Shown here: piece after piece, positions 19,416 through 28,412 of the stretch
Layout of the letters: each line of letters opens with the position of its first letter
Position numbering within the stretch: position 1 is the stretch's first letter
Source: Sphingomonas sp. Ag1
GTDB lineage: Bacteria > Pseudomonadota > Alphaproteobacteria > Sphingomonadales > Sphingomonadaceae
Direction of reading: 5' to 3'
Assembly (NCBI RefSeq): GCF_000980895.1
Contig: NZ_LAZX01000094.1
Span: forward strand, 1,206,575-1,270,574
DNA: 64,000 bases
The notes under the pieces: model-generated
What the model was told of the DNA's origin: nothing
The model's database searches: none
The model's input: only the letters and a program-made list of their open reading frames with translations
Translations under genes and position numbers: made by a program

Positions 19416-20030
19416 ATGCCCAGCTCAACCAGTGCGGTGCGCCGCGCCCGAACCAGCAAGGCCGGCGTGCCGAAGCCGTGGCAGATGTTCTTCTCCGGCT
19501 TCCTGAAGCATCCGGTGATGGTGGGTTCGGTAATCCCGTCCTCCGCCAAGCTGATCGACAAGATGCTGGCGCCGGTCGACTGGGCGAATTGCAAGGTGTT
19601 CGTCGAATATGGTCCGGGCGTAGGCACCTTCTGCCGCCCGATCCTGGAGCGGATGGCGCCGGACGCGACGCTGATTGCGATCGACACCAATGCGGATTTC
19701 GTTCGCTATCTCGATCACACGATCGTCGATTCCCGCTTCGTGGCCGTCCACGGGTCCGCGGCCGACGTTGAGGCGATCGTGGCCGAAAATGGCCACGAAC
19801 AGGCCGACTTTGTCCTGTCTGGGCTCCCCTTCTCGACGCTGCCGGCCGGGATCGGCCCGGCGATCGCGGAGGCGACGCACCGCGTCATCCGCCCCGGCGG
19901 CGCCTTCCTCGTCTATCAGTTCAGCCCGAAGGTGCGCGATTTCCTGTCGCCGCACTTCACGCGCATCGACCATGACATGGAATGGTGGAACGTCCCGCCG
20001 GCGCAGCTCTACTGGTGCTGGAAGGACTGA
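19416..20030 (+). CDS. class I SAM-dependent methyltransferase, PmtA-like
   Basis: Protein of 204 residues. SAM motif I is VEYGPGVGTFCRPILERM, motif II IAIDTNADFV, and the motif IV region DFVLSGLPFSTLP resembles the phospholipid N-methyltransferase PmtA of Rhodobacter/Sinorhizobium type, which methylates phosphatidylethanolamine toward phosphatidylcholine. The basic N-terminus (RRARTSKAGVPKPWQMFFSGFLKHP) could contact membrane. The ATG at 19416, with GGGGAG upstream, is preferred to an in-frame start at 19365. An rRNA adenine methyltransferase-like activity is the main alternative. Confidence 0.78.
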   Translation: MPSSTSAVRRARTSKAGVPKPWQMFFSGFLKHPVMVGSVIPSSAKLIDKMLAPVDWANCKVFVEYGPGVGTFCRPILERMAPDATLIAIDTNADFVRYLDHTIVDSRFVAVHGSAADVEAIVAENGHEQADFVLSGLPFSTLPAGIGPAIAEATHRVIRPGGAFLVYQFSPKVRDFLSPHFTRIDHDMEWWNVPPAQLYWCWKD

Positions 20031-20155
20031 TCGCGGCGAGGATCTGACCCGTCTGGGGGGAGCAGGCGCATCGCCGCTCCTCGCCCGCCGGGCCGCGTGA
20101 CAAGTCGCGCCACCACAATGACTTGAGGCACGAAGCTCAGGCCCCGTGATACAGG

Positions 20156-20187
20156 AAGCCCCGCCGGTCGATCGACCTGCGGGGCTT
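20156..20187. terminator. long palindromic terminator, shared by methyltransferase and tRNA-Val
   Basis: AAGCCCCGC-C-GGTC-GATC-GACC-T-GCGGGGCTT is a near-perfect hairpin with one mismatch. It lies 7 bases beyond the 3' end of the minus-strand tRNA and downstream of the plus-strand methyltransferase; the plus side continues TTTGTATAT. It probably works for both. Confidence 0.65.
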
Positions 20188-20193
20188 TGTATA

Positions 20194-20268
20194 TGGTGGG
20201 CGCGACAGGGATTGAACCTGTGACCCCACCCGTGTGAAGGGTGTGCTCTACCGCTGAGCTACGCGCCC
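20194..20268 (-). tRNA. tRNA-Val(CAC)
   Basis: Full cloverleaf on the minus strand: acceptor GGGCGCG paired with CGCGCCC, D-arm with AGCTCAGCGGTAGAGC, anticodon stem CACCC/GGGTG around loop TTCACAC (anticodon CAC, reading GUG), T-arm with GGTTCAATCC, discriminator A and an encoded CCA (plus-strand TGG at 20194). 75 bases including CCA. Confidence 0.95.
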
Positions 20269-20300
20269 GGAGAGCCTTTCAGCTCGAAACCGGAAGCGGG

Positions 20301-20329
20301 CCTTTAGGAGGCATCGCGCCGCCTGTCCA
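20301..20329 (-). promoter_or_regulatory. probable sigma-70 promoter of tRNA-Val
   Basis: Minus strand TGGACA (20329-20324), 17-base spacer, TAAAGG (20306-20301), about 33 bases before the tRNA 5' end. Spacing is ideal and the boxes are fair; judged by eye only. Confidence 0.4.
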
Positions 20330-20345
20330 GCCCGCCATCATCAAA

Positions 20346-20618
20346 TTAGTTCAACGAATCCTTCAGCACCTTGCCCGCCTTGAACTTCGGCTGGCTCGAC
20401 GCCTTGATCGTCATCGGTTCGCCAGTCCGCGGATTGCGACCCGTCGACGCCTTGCGCTTGGTCACCGCGAAGGTGCCGAAGCCGACCAGGCGCACTTCAT
20501 CGCCCTTCTTGAGCTGCGCAGTAATCGTGTCGAACACGGCCTCGACCGCGCGCGTGGCATCGCCCTTGGCGAGTCCCGACGCGGTCGCAACCGTCGCGAT
20601 CAACTCCTGCTTATTCAT
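20346..20618 (-). CDS. hup: HU family DNA-binding protein
   Basis: Nucleoid protein of 90 residues, the standard HU length. MNKQELIATVATASGL forms the dimerisation helices, and FGTFAVTKRKASTGRNPRTGEPM is the DNA-clamping beta arm with the intercalating proline in RNPRTGE. The ATG at 20618 starts the conserved N-terminus; a longer in-frame reading to 20729 is rejected. It follows lon on the same strand, an arrangement common in proteobacteria, but has its own promoter and is behind the lon terminator. Confidence 0.96.
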   Translation of the reverse strand: MNKQELIATVATASGLAKGDATRAVEAVFDTITAQLKKGDEVRLVGFGTFAVTKRKASTGRNPRTGEPMTIKASSQPKFKAGKVLKDSLN

Positions 20619-20690
20619 GCACCGACCCCCGTTTGGCTTTGCGGATATTCGAAAAAATACGGATTCGGCCCGCGCGAGGCCGCTCGTTCC

Positions 20691-20719
20691 AGTAAGACGG
20701 CTGGCCCGTTCAGTGTCAA
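20691..20719 (-). promoter_or_regulatory. probable promoter of hup
   Basis: A perfect -35 hexamer TTGACA (minus strand 20719-20714) lies just past the lon terminator; 16-17 bases further a weak -10 (TCTTAC or CTTACT) follows. It leaves a leader of roughly 65 bases before the HU start. Confidence 0.4.
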
Positions 20720-20726
20720 ACGAAAC

Positions 20727-20752
20727 CACGGCGGTCGCGATGAACCGCCGTG
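20727..20752 (-). terminator. terminator of lon
   Basis: Minus strand CACGGCGGT-TCATCGCG-ACCGCCGTG, a perfect 9-bp stem with an 8-base loop followed by GGTTTCGTTT, starting 27 bases after the lon stop. Confidence 0.65.
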
Positions 20753-20778
20753 TCCCGTTTTCGCTGCCTTAAAGGAAC

Positions 20779-23175
20779 TTAGTGGTGAAGCTCCCCCCCG
20801 GCCGGCGCGATCGGGGCCGGCGGCTGCGCCGCCAGCTCGTCCGCGTCAGTCCAGTCGATCGCTTCGAGCGGCTCGGTCAGTGCGAGGCGAAGCACCTCGT
20901 CGACATGCGTCACCGGTACGATCTTCAGGCCGTCCTTGATGTTCTGCGGGATGTCCGCGAGGTCCTTCTCATTCTCCTGCGGGATCAGCACCGTGGTGAT
21001 GCCGCCGCGCAGCGCCGCGAGCAGCTTTTCCTTCAGGCCACCGATCGGCAGCACGCGGCCGCGCAGCGTGACCTCGCCGGTCATCGCCACTTCCTTCTTC
21101 ACCGGCACGCCGGTCAACGTGGAAACGATGCAGGTGACGAGGCCGATACCGGCCGACGGGCCGTCCTTCGGCACCGCGCCTTCCGGCAAGTGGACGTGCA
21201 CGTCCTTGCGGTGGAACAGGCTCGGCTTGATCCCGTAGGACGGCGCGCGCGCCTTGATGAAGCTCATCGCCGTCTCCGCCGATTCCTTCATCACATCGCC
21301 CAGCTTGCCGGTCAGCTTGATCGCGCCCTTGCCGGGCACCGTCACGCTTTCGATCGTCAGCAGTTCGCCGCCCACCTCGGTCCAGGCGAGGCCGGTCACG
21401 GCGCCGATCTGGTTCTCCTCCTCGGACAGGCCATGGCGATACTTCTGCACACCCGCGAACTCGTGGAGGTTCTCCGGCGTGATGGTGACGCTGGTCGCCT
21501 TGCCCTCAAGGATCTGGCGCAGCGCCTTGCGGGCGAGCTTGGCGATCTCGCGCTCCAGCGTGCGCACGCCGGCCTCACGAGTATAGCGTTGGATCAGCGC
21601 GCGCAGGCCCTCCTGGGTCAGCGTGAACTCGCCGTCCTTCAGGCCATGCGCCTCGATCTGCTTGGCGATCAGGTGACGCTCGGCGATCTCCACCTTCTCG
21701 TCCTCGGTGTAGCCTTCGAGGCGGATGATCTCCATGCGATCGAGCAGCGGCTGCGGCAGGTTCAGCGTGTTCGCCGTGCAGACGAACATCACGTCCGAAA
21801 GATCGATATCGATCTCCAAATAGTGATCATTGAACTTGCTGTTCTGCTCCGGATCCAGCACCTCGAGCAGCGCCGAGGCGGGATCGCCGCGGAAATCCTG
21901 GCCGAGCTTGTCGATCTCGTCGAGCAGGAACAAGGGGTTCGCCGCCCCTGCCTTGCGCAGGTTCGTCACGATCTTGCCCGGCAGCGAGCCGATGTACGTC
22001 CGGCGATGGCCACGGATCTCGGCCTCGTCGCGCACGCCGCCCAGCGACTGGCGGATGAACTCGCGGCCGGTCGCCTTGGCGATCGACTTGCCGAGGCTCG
22101 TCTTGCCCACGCCCGGCGGGCCGACGAGGCACAGGATCGGCCCCTTCAGCTTGTTGGTGCGCGCCTGGACCGCGAGATATTCGACGATCCGGTCCTTCAC
22201 CTTCTCCAGCGCATAATGATCCTCGTCGAGGATCGCCTGCGCCGCGGCGATGTCCTTCTTCAGCTTCGACTTCTTGCCCCACGGCAGGCCGAGCAGCACG
22301 TCGAGATAGTTGCGCACGACGGTCGCCTCGGCGCTCATGGGCGCCATGGTCTTCAGCTTCTTCAGCTCGGCCGTGGCCTTGGTGCGCGCTTCCTTGGAAA
22401 GCTTCAGCGTCGCGATCTTCTGCGTCAGCTCGCCGATCTCGTCGCCTTCGCCTTCCTCGCCCTCGTTGCCGAGCTCGCGCTGGATCGCCTTCAGCTGCTC
22501 GTTGAGGTAATATTCGCGCTGCGTCTTCTCCATCTGGCGCTTGACGCGGCTTTTGATCTTCTTCTCGACCTGCAAGACGCCGAGCTCGCCTTCCATGAAG
22601 GCATAGACCATCTCCAGCCGGCGGGCAGGATCGGACTCGATCAGCAGCGACTGCTTGTCCGCAACCTTGATCGAGATGTTGCCAGCCACCGCATCGGCGA
22701 GGCGCGAGGCGTCTTCGATCTCGCCCAGCTGCGAGGCGGTTTCCGCGGGCAGCTTGCGGTTGAGCTTGGCGTAATTCTCGAACTGGTCGATCACGGACCG
22801 CATCAGCGCCGACACCTCGGTGCCCTCGGCCTCAACCTCCTCGATCGGAGTCACTTCGGTCGTCACATAGCTGCCAGCGTCGACGAGACCGCCGAGCCGG
22901 CCGCGCTGCTTGCCCTCGACGAGCACGCGCACCGTGCCATCAGGCAGCTTCAGCAGCTGAAGCACCGTCGCGGTGACGCCAATATCATAGAGGTCGTCCG
23001 CCTTGGGATCATCCTCGGCCGGATCAAGCTGCGCGACGAGGAAAATCTCCTTGTCCGCGGCCATCGCTGCCTCAAGCGCAGCGACCGACTTGTCGCGACC
23101 GACGAACAGCGGCACGATCATGTGCGGGAAAACGACAATGTCGCGCAGGGGCAGAAGAGGGTAGGTCTGGGTCAT
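20779..23175 (-). CDS. lon: ATP-dependent endopeptidase Lon
   Basis: Cytoplasmic quality-control protease of 798 residues, full family length. The N-terminal substrate domain spans about 1-200 ([24 protein letters not shown] at the start), followed by a coiled region, an AAA module with Walker [16 protein letters not shown] and Walker [12 protein letters not shown], and a C-terminal protease domain with the catalytic Ser in [12 protein letters not shown] and the paired Lys downstream. A sigma-32-type promoter precedes it, fitting its heat-shock role. HU follows behind a terminator. Confidence 0.97.
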   Translation of the reverse strand: MTQTYPLLPLRDIVVFPHMIVPLFVGRDKSVAALEAAMAADKEIFLVAQLDPAEDDPKADDLYDIGVTATVLQLLKLPDGTVRVLVEGKQRGRLGGLVDAGSYVTTEVTPIEEVEAEGTEVSALMRSVIDQFENYAKLNRKLPAETASQLGEIEDASRLADAVAGNISIKVADKQSLLIESDPARRLEMVYAFMEGELGVLQVEKKIKSRVKRQMEKTQREYYLNEQLKAIQRELGNEGEEGEGDEIGELTQKIATLKLSKEARTKATAELKKLKTMAPMSAEATVVRNYLDVLLGLPWGKKSKLKKDIAAAQAILDEDHYALEKVKDRIVEYLAVQARTNKLKGPILCLVGPPGVGKTSLGKSIAKATGREFIRQSLGGVRDEAEIRGHRRTYIGSLPGKIVTNLRKAGAANPLFLLDEIDKLGQDFRGDPASALLEVLDPEQNSKFNDHYLEIDIDLSDVMFVCTANTLNLPQPLLDRMEIIRLEGYTEDEKVEIAERHLIAKQIEAHGLKDGEFTLTQEGLRALIQRYTREAGVRTLEREIAKLARKALRQILEGKATSVTITPENLHEFAGVQKYRHGLSEEENQIGAVTGLAWTEVGGELLTIESVTVPGKGAIKLTGKLGDVMKESAETAMSFIKARAPSYGIKPSLFHRKDVHVHLPEGAVPKDGPSAGIGLVTCIVSTLTGVPVKKEVAMTGEVTLRGRVLPIGGLKEKLLAALRGGITTVLIPQENEKDLADIPQNIKDGLKIVPVTHVDEVLRLALTEPLEAIDWTDADELAAQPPAPIAPAGGELHH

Positions 23176-23217
23176 GCAAACTCCGGCGCCGCTTCGAACA
23201 GGCGGCGATTTGCAGTG

Positions 23218-23246
23218 TATATGGGGTGGCGCGCTTGTCCATCAAT
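23218..23246 (-). promoter_or_regulatory. sigma-32 (RpoH) heat-shock promoter of lon
   Basis: Minus strand ATTGAT (23246-23241), a 14-base spacer and CCCCATATA (23226-23218). The -10 matches the RpoH consensus CCCCATNTA exactly; the -35 matches CTTGAA at four of six. It stands about 43 bases upstream of the lon ATG. Confidence 0.65.
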
Positions 23247-23298
23247 CGCCGCATGTCGCTTGCGGAGCCGATAACGTGCTGCAGCATTCTTATTCTGC

Positions 23299-24984
23299 AT
23301 GATCTCGCTTCTTCTGCTGATCGCGGCGGCATCCTCGCTGCCGGACAAGGGCCAGCCACCACTGACCGCCCAAACCCGAATGTCCGGCGGACCGAGGCCG
23401 GCCGAGCAGACTGCGGTCCGCTTTGACCACGCCGACCTGTCGTTCGAAGTCGTGCCGCGGCAGCGCCGCATCCGGGGCGATGCGCTCCTGACCTTCACCG
23501 CGCGCGCGCCATTGGCACGGCTGGTGATCGATCTGGATCGCAATCTTCCCGTATCATCGATCGCGATCGACGGATCGCCCCTGTCGAAACGGGCGTGGAG
23601 CAATCCCGAGGGGCAGCTGGTCATTGCGCTGCCGAAACCGTTGGCCGCCGGCGAGAAGGTGCAGGCGCGGATCACCTATGGCGGCACGCCGCACGTCGCG
23701 CTGAACGCCCCCTGGGATGACGGTATCGTCTGGAGCAGCACGCCCGATGGTCGCCCCTGGGTCGCCACCACCACGCAGGGCTATGGCTGCGACCAATTAT
23801 GGCCATGCCTCGACTTCCCTTCGGGCGAGCCGGCGCTGGTCGATCTCCACATCACCGTACCACCGGGGCTGAAGGCGCCGTCGAACGGGCGGTTGATCGG
23901 CGTCGATACGCTCAGCGACGGGCGGACGCGCTGGAACTGGCGCGCCCGGCAGCCGAATACCTATGCCATCGCGCTCGCCGTGGGACCGTTCGAGGAACTC
24001 ACCGGCACGTACCGCAGCCGCTACGGCAACGAAATCCCGCTGTATTACTGGTACTTGCCCGGAAAGACCGAACAGGCGAAGGCGTTGTTCGCCGAATTTG
24101 CGCCGACCCTCGACTTCTTCGAACAAGTCATCGGCCCCTACCCTTTTGCCGATGAAAAGGTCGGCGTCGTCGAAACGCCGCACATGGGCATGGAGCACCA
24201 GACCATCAACGCCTATGGCAACAATTACGCCAAGGCACCGGAAGGCTTCGACTGGCTGTTTCACCATGAATTCGCGCATGAATGGTTCGGCAACCAAGTA
24301 ACGGCGGGGAACTGGGATGATTATTGGCTGCATGAGGGCTTTGCCCAATATATGCAGCCATTATACGGTCTCTGGCGCGAGGGCGACGCGCGTTACCTCA
24401 CCATGCTGGAGACACAGCGCAACCGGATCACCAATCGCGCGCCGATTGTCCGGGACAAGTTGCTGAGCGAGGAGGAGGTGTATGAGCCGTCCCTCGGGGG
24501 TGCCGGGACCGACATCTACTATAAGGGCGCGCTGACACTGCACACGCTGCGAGGGCTGATCGGTGACGACGCCTTTTATCGTGCGGTACGCCGGCTGGTC
24601 TACGGCCGTAAAGATCCTGCACCCGGCAACTTTCGGCCGCGGTTCGGCTCTACGCGAGAGTTCGAAGGGATCGTAAAGGAGGAAAGCGGCCAGGATCTCG
24701 GCTGGTTCTTCGATGCCTATCTTCGCCGCGCCGAACTGCCTGACCTGACCGTACGGCGTGACGGTGACACGTTGCGGCTGGACTGGCGCGAAGGCAGTCG
24801 CTTCCCGATGCCGATCGAGGTGAAGATCGGCGATCGCGTCGAACGGGTCGCGATGGCGGGTGGCAGGGGCACCTTGACCGTTCCCGCTGGTCAGCACGTC
24901 GTGATCGACCCGATGGCGCGGGTGCTGCGCCGTTCGTCAGCGGTGGAGCAATATCAGACGTGGCAGGCGCGCGCGCGCCAGTAG
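23299..24984 (+). CDS. M1 family metallo-aminopeptidase
   Basis: Exported zinc peptidase of 561 residues. A short hydrophobic N-terminus (MISLLLLIAAASS) suggests a signal peptide. The N-terminal beta domain leads to GMEHQTINAY, the exopeptidase GAMEN-equivalent motif, and to the zinc site HHEFAHEWFGNQ with the third ligand Glu in WLHEGFAQY. A Tyr stabilising the transition state is probably in DIYYKGALTLH. It lacks the long C-terminal domain of PepN, matching the short M1 forms. Divergent from lon, with a shared 123-base spacer. Confidence 0.92.
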   Translation: MISLLLLIAAASSLPDKGQPPLTAQTRMSGGPRPAEQTAVRFDHADLSFEVVPRQRRIRGDALLTFTARAPLARLVIDLDRNLPVSSIAIDGSPLSKRAWSNPEGQLVIALPKPLAAGEKVQARITYGGTPHVALNAPWDDGIVWSSTPDGRPWVATTTQGYGCDQLWPCLDFPSGEPALVDLHITVPPGLKAPSNGRLIGVDTLSDGRTRWNWRARQPNTYAIALAVGPFEELTGTYRSRYGNEIPLYYWYLPGKTEQAKALFAEFAPTLDFFEQVIGPYPFADEKVGVVETPHMGMEHQTINAYGNNYAKAPEGFDWLFHHEFAHEWFGNQVTAGNWDDYWLHEGFAQYMQPLYGLWREGDARYLTMLETQRNRITNRAPIVRDKLLSEEEVYEPSLGGAGTDIYYKGALTLHTLRGLIGDDAFYRAVRRLVYGRKDPAPGNFRPRFGSTREFEGIVKEESGQDLGWFFDAYLRRAELPDLTVRRDGDTLRLDWREGSRFPMPIEVKIGDRVERVAMAGGRGTLTVPAGQHVVIDPMARVLRRSSAVEQYQTWQARARQ

Positions 24985-24990
24985 TGCTGG

Positions 24991-26883
24991 TCAGCCGAAC
25001 AGCCGCCGCAGGCTTCGTTCCAGCATCACGAACTGCCACAAGGTCCGTCCATGCTCGGCCCGGCCGGAGCGATGCGCTTCGGCGAGATCCGCCAGCGCGG
25101 CAAGATCGAACCAGCCGGTATCCGCGAGGGTGCGCGACCGTGCGAGAGCCGCGGCTTCCCCGGCGAGCGGCCCACGGAACCAGGCGCTGACCGGCGTCAC
25201 GAAGCCCATCTTGGGCCGGTACAGCACCTGCTTGGGCAAATAGCGCTCCATCGCCTTCTTCATCAGCCACTTGCCCTCGCCTCGCCGCAGACGAAGCGAG
25301 GCGGGGAGCGACGCGGCGAAGGAGACCAGCCGGTGATCGAGCAATGGTTCGCGCGCCTCCAGGCTGACGGCCATGCTGGTGCGATCCGTCTTGGCCAAGA
25401 TATCCCCCGGCAGCCAGATCTTGATGTCGGCATATTGCGCCCGGTCGATCGCGTCGCGAGCGGGGGCCGCAGCCATGGCGGCGACGTAGCGATCCTCCGC
25501 CCGATGCCCGCCGAGCGCCCGACGCGCGGCATCGGTGAACAGCCGGCGTCGCAGCGCTGGATCGGTCACGCCGACGGCGCGTGCATATCCCTCCCCGCCG
25601 TCCATCGCGAGCGACAGCAACGTCGTCTTCGCGCGCAGCGGCCGCGGCGCCCAATCCGCCTTCGGATAAGCGGCGCCTACCGCTCCAAAGACGCGGCGGC
25701 GCCACTCAGCGGGAAGGATCGCGCGCACGCGTTCCTCCGCCGCCTGGAAACGATAGCGACGGTATCCGGCGAATATCTCGTCTGCGCCATCACCCGACAG
25801 CGCCACGGTCACCTTCTCCCGCGCCAAGGCACAGACCTGATAGGTGGCGAGCGCGGAAGCGTCAGCGAAGGGTTCATCAAAGGCGGCGACGATGCGGTCG
25901 ATCAGACCGAAATCGTCGGACCGGACCACCCGCTCGCTATGATCGGTGCGAAAGCGATCCGCGACCAGCGCAGCATAGCCACGCTCGTCATGGCCTGCCT
26001 CGTCAAAGCCGATCGTACAGGTGCGCACCGCCTGTGGGGTCGCCTCCGCCATCAGGGCAACCACCGCCGAACTGTCCACCCCGCCCGACAGGAACGCACC
26101 CAATGGTACATCCGCGACGAGGCGCGACCGCACCGCGGTGCGCAGATGGTCGACCAGTTCCTCTTCCAGCGCGCGCACCGAGCCGCGCCGCCGATCGGCA
26201 AAGGATACGTCCCACCATTGAATGGGTGCGGGGACAGGCTTGCCGCGCTCCACCAACAGGTAGTGGCCGGCCGGAAGCTTACTCACCCCGGCGATGATGC
26301 AGGCGTCATCCGGCACATAGCCAAAGGCCATGAAGTCCTCGACCGCGCGCACGTCTGCGACGCGGCGCAGCAGCGGGTGCGCCAGCAACCCCTTCAGCTC
26401 GGAGGAGAAGGCCAGCGCGCCATCAGCAAGGCGGGCATAGTGAAGCGGCTTCACGCCCAGCCGGTCGCGCGCCATGAACAGACGCTGCGATCTCGAGTCG
26501 TGCAGCACGAAGGCGAACATCCCGTCGAGCCGGTCCAGCATCGCCGGACCCCAGGCGGACCATGCCGCCAGCAGCACTTCGGTGTCGCCCGCGGTCTGGA
26601 ACGCCCACCCCTTCGCGCCAAGCTCCGCGCGCAATTCGCGATAATTGTAGATGCAGCCGTTGAAGAGCACCGACAGCGCGCCCGAAGGATCGTGCATCGG
26701 CTGCGGCGAGCCTTCGACGTCGATGATCGACAATCGCCGGTGACCAAAGCCGACGCCCGGCGCGGTCCACACCCCCTCCCCGTCGGGGCCGCGCGCGGCC
26801 ATGGCGTCGATCATCGTGCGGATGCGCGCGGGATCGACCGGCTTGGGCGTCTCGGGATAATAGAGACCGGCGAGGCCGCACAT
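24991..26883 (-). CDS. XrtA/PEP-CTERM system amidotransferase (asparagine synthase-like)
   Basis: Class II glutamine amidotransferase of 630 residues with the asparagine synthetase layout: catalytic Cys2 (MCGLAGLYYP), glutaminase domain to about 190 (LFNGCIYNYRELR), then a synthetase domain with the ATP PP-loop LSGGVDSSAVVALM near 265 and ALSGDGADEIFAGYRRYRF. This matches the exosortase-A-associated subgroup seen in EPS clusters, thought to amidate a sugar or other precursor of the polymer. It is last in the long minus-strand operon; xrtA ends one base into its ATG (TGATG overlap). Confidence 0.92.
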   Translation of the reverse strand: MCGLAGLYYPETPKPVDPARIRTMIDAMAARGPDGEGVWTAPGVGFGHRRLSIIDVEGSPQPMHDPSGALSVLFNGCIYNYRELRAELGAKGWAFQTAGDTEVLLAAWSAWGPAMLDRLDGMFAFVLHDSRSQRLFMARDRLGVKPLHYARLADGALAFSSELKGLLAHPLLRRVADVRAVEDFMAFGYVPDDACIIAGVSKLPAGHYLLVERGKPVPAPIQWWDVSFADRRRGSVRALEEELVDHLRTAVRSRLVADVPLGAFLSGGVDSSAVVALMAEATPQAVRTCTIGFDEAGHDERGYAALVADRFRTDHSERVVRSDDFGLIDRIVAAFDEPFADASALATYQVCALAREKVTVALSGDGADEIFAGYRRYRFQAAEERVRAILPAEWRRRVFGAVGAAYPKADWAPRPLRAKTTLLSLAMDGGEGYARAVGVTDPALRRRLFTDAARRALGGHRAEDRYVAAMAAAPARDAIDRAQYADIKIWLPGDILAKTDRTSMAVSLEAREPLLDHRLVSFAASLPASLRLRRGEGKWLMKKAMERYLPKQVLYRPKMGFVTPVSAWFRGPLAGEAAALARSRTLADTGWFDLAALADLAEAHRSGRAEHGRTLWQFVMLERSLRRLFG

Positions 26884-28412
26884 CAGCGCATCACCGCAGC
26901 GGTTACCTCATCGAGCGGGCCAAGTGCCGCGCGGAAACGTGCCACGTCGGCTGCCGGATCGACATCGGGCGCCTTCACCGCGGACAGGTGAAGCGCGACC
27001 GCCCCCGGCTCACCACCGAGCAGACGGGCGCGCAGTGTGGCGAGTTTGACGATGGCGGGCTGGCTGGTCACGATTCCGCCGACCCGGTACCATGTGACCA
27101 CGAGACGCTCCACCGGCTTCCCATCGCTTGCTGCCGCGGTGATCCGCATGGCCGAACCACCGTCGATGGGCGGCGGGTTTGCGATACGGACCCAGCGATC
27201 CCCTTCGCGCAGGACGCCGGTGCCATAGGAGATGATCTCCTTGCCCTCTTCCTGGTGGCCGAACACCGCAATTGCCACGTCGACGGCGCGCCCCTGAGCA
27301 TCGACGTAGCGGCCGATCACCTGATGATCGGCAGAGGGATAGAAGGGTTGCCACGACGCCCGGGTGCTCAGCGGTGCACGCGTCCAGCCCGGCACCTCCG
27401 GCAGGTCGATCTCTCTCGGCAATGGTTGCGTACGCGCGCCAAGTGCGTCGGCCCATGCCGGAAAGATCGCGGTGGTGGCGATCACTAGAAGGGCGGCGAC
27501 CGGCGCGGTAATGACCCTGGTCGAAGGCGCTGGGAGCGTGGCAGGATCAAAGGCGGGATCATCGGGCGCCCGGTCGAACCACCGCCAGCCGACCGCCATG
27601 ACAACGGCCATGACAAGCGCGAAGAACAGCCAGCCGTACACAATGTGGTCAAATCCGGTGGCGGCTTGGAGCCCGACGAGTTGCGCGGCGTAGATCGTGC
27701 CGAACGCACGCACCCCGTTGGCGAGCACCGGCAGAACCAGCGACACCGCAAGGAATATAGCCCGGCGGCGGCGCGACCGGAAGCAAGTGTTCGCCACCAG
27801 CGCGGCGAAGGCGAGCATCGACAGCACGAACTTCGACCCGGAACATGCCTCTGCCACTTCAAAATAATAGGGGCCTGCATGGATCAGGACGCCGTCCGCC
27901 GCGGCCGGCACACCGGCCAGATGCAGGAGCGGCATGACGATCCGCACCGTCACCTGTTGCAGCGGCGGCTCAAGCCATTCGCCGAAGGGAATCGCGAAAA
28001 AAGCGTAAGCGAGAGGAAAGAGGAGCGCGCGGCCGACATGCGGCCCCAGAATGGTGACGACGGCACCCTCAAGCGTGATCAGAACGCCGAAATGACGCGC
28101 AGCCGCAACCCCGGCGGCCTCCCCCATCAGCCATCCCGCCCCGCCAGCCGCCACCAGCGCAAGGCCGGGCCACCAAGCGGCGGGGCGCACCACGGCAAGT
28201 TCCCGCCGCCGCGTCCAGACGAGCCACCCGACCACTGGCAGGATGAACAGGCAGTGACCGTAGGTCGTACTGGTCCACCACAGTGTCAGAAGGTCGGCAA
28301 CGTCGCGGCGGAACAGCAGGAGGATCGCCGTCGACGCCAGCACAAGCAAAGAGAGGTGCACCCGCCACGCTGCGGCTACCGGGGCAGCGGGGCGAGAGAG
28401 CGCGAGCCTCAT
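26883..28412 (-). CDS. xrtA: exosortase A with C-terminal EpsI domain
   Basis: Inner-membrane cysteine transpeptidase-like enzyme of 509 residues. About eight helices occupy residues 15-300 with the exosortase catalytic triad motifs: Cys in EVAEACSGSKF, Arg in VLANGVRAFGTIYAAQLVG and His in GFDHIVYGWLFF. Residues about 310-500 form a periplasmic EpsI-type domain (LPEVPGWTRAP... YGTGVLREGDRWVRIANPPP). Exosortase A cleaves PEP-CTERM sorting signals; none is encoded in this window, so its targets lie elsewhere. Coupled by ATGA overlap to the glycosyltransferase upstream. Confidence 0.94.
   Translation of the reverse strand: MRLALSRPAAPVAAAWRVHLSLLVLASTAILLLFRRDVADLLTLWWTSTTYGHCLFILPVVGWLVWTRRRELAVVRPAAWWPGLALVAAGGAGWLMGEAAGVAAARHFGVLITLEGAVVTILGPHVGRALLFPLAYAFFAIPFGEWLEPPLQQVTVRIVMPLLHLAGVPAAADGVLIHAGPYYFEVAEACSGSKFVLSMLAFAALVANTCFRSRRRRAIFLAVSLVLPVLANGVRAFGTIYAAQLVGLQAATGFDHIVYGWLFFALVMAVVMAVGWRWFDRAPDDPAFDPATLPAPSTRVITAPVAALLVIATTAIFPAWADALGARTQPLPREIDLPEVPGWTRAPLSTRASWQPFYPSADHQVIGRYVDAQGRAVDVAIAVFGHQEEGKEIISYGTGVLREGDRWVRIANPPPIDGGSAMRITAAASDGKPVERLVVTWYRVGGIVTSQPAIVKLATLRARLLGGEPGAVALHLSAVKAPDVDPAADVARFRAALGPLDEVTAAVMR

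Noticed and set aside
20782..23274. 830-codon plus-strand open frame
   Set aside because: It is exactly antisense to lon, whose motifs are all intact; long antisense frames are expected at this GC content.
25051..26991. 646-codon plus-strand open frame
   Set aside because: Antisense to the amidotransferase gene, which has clear catalytic motifs.
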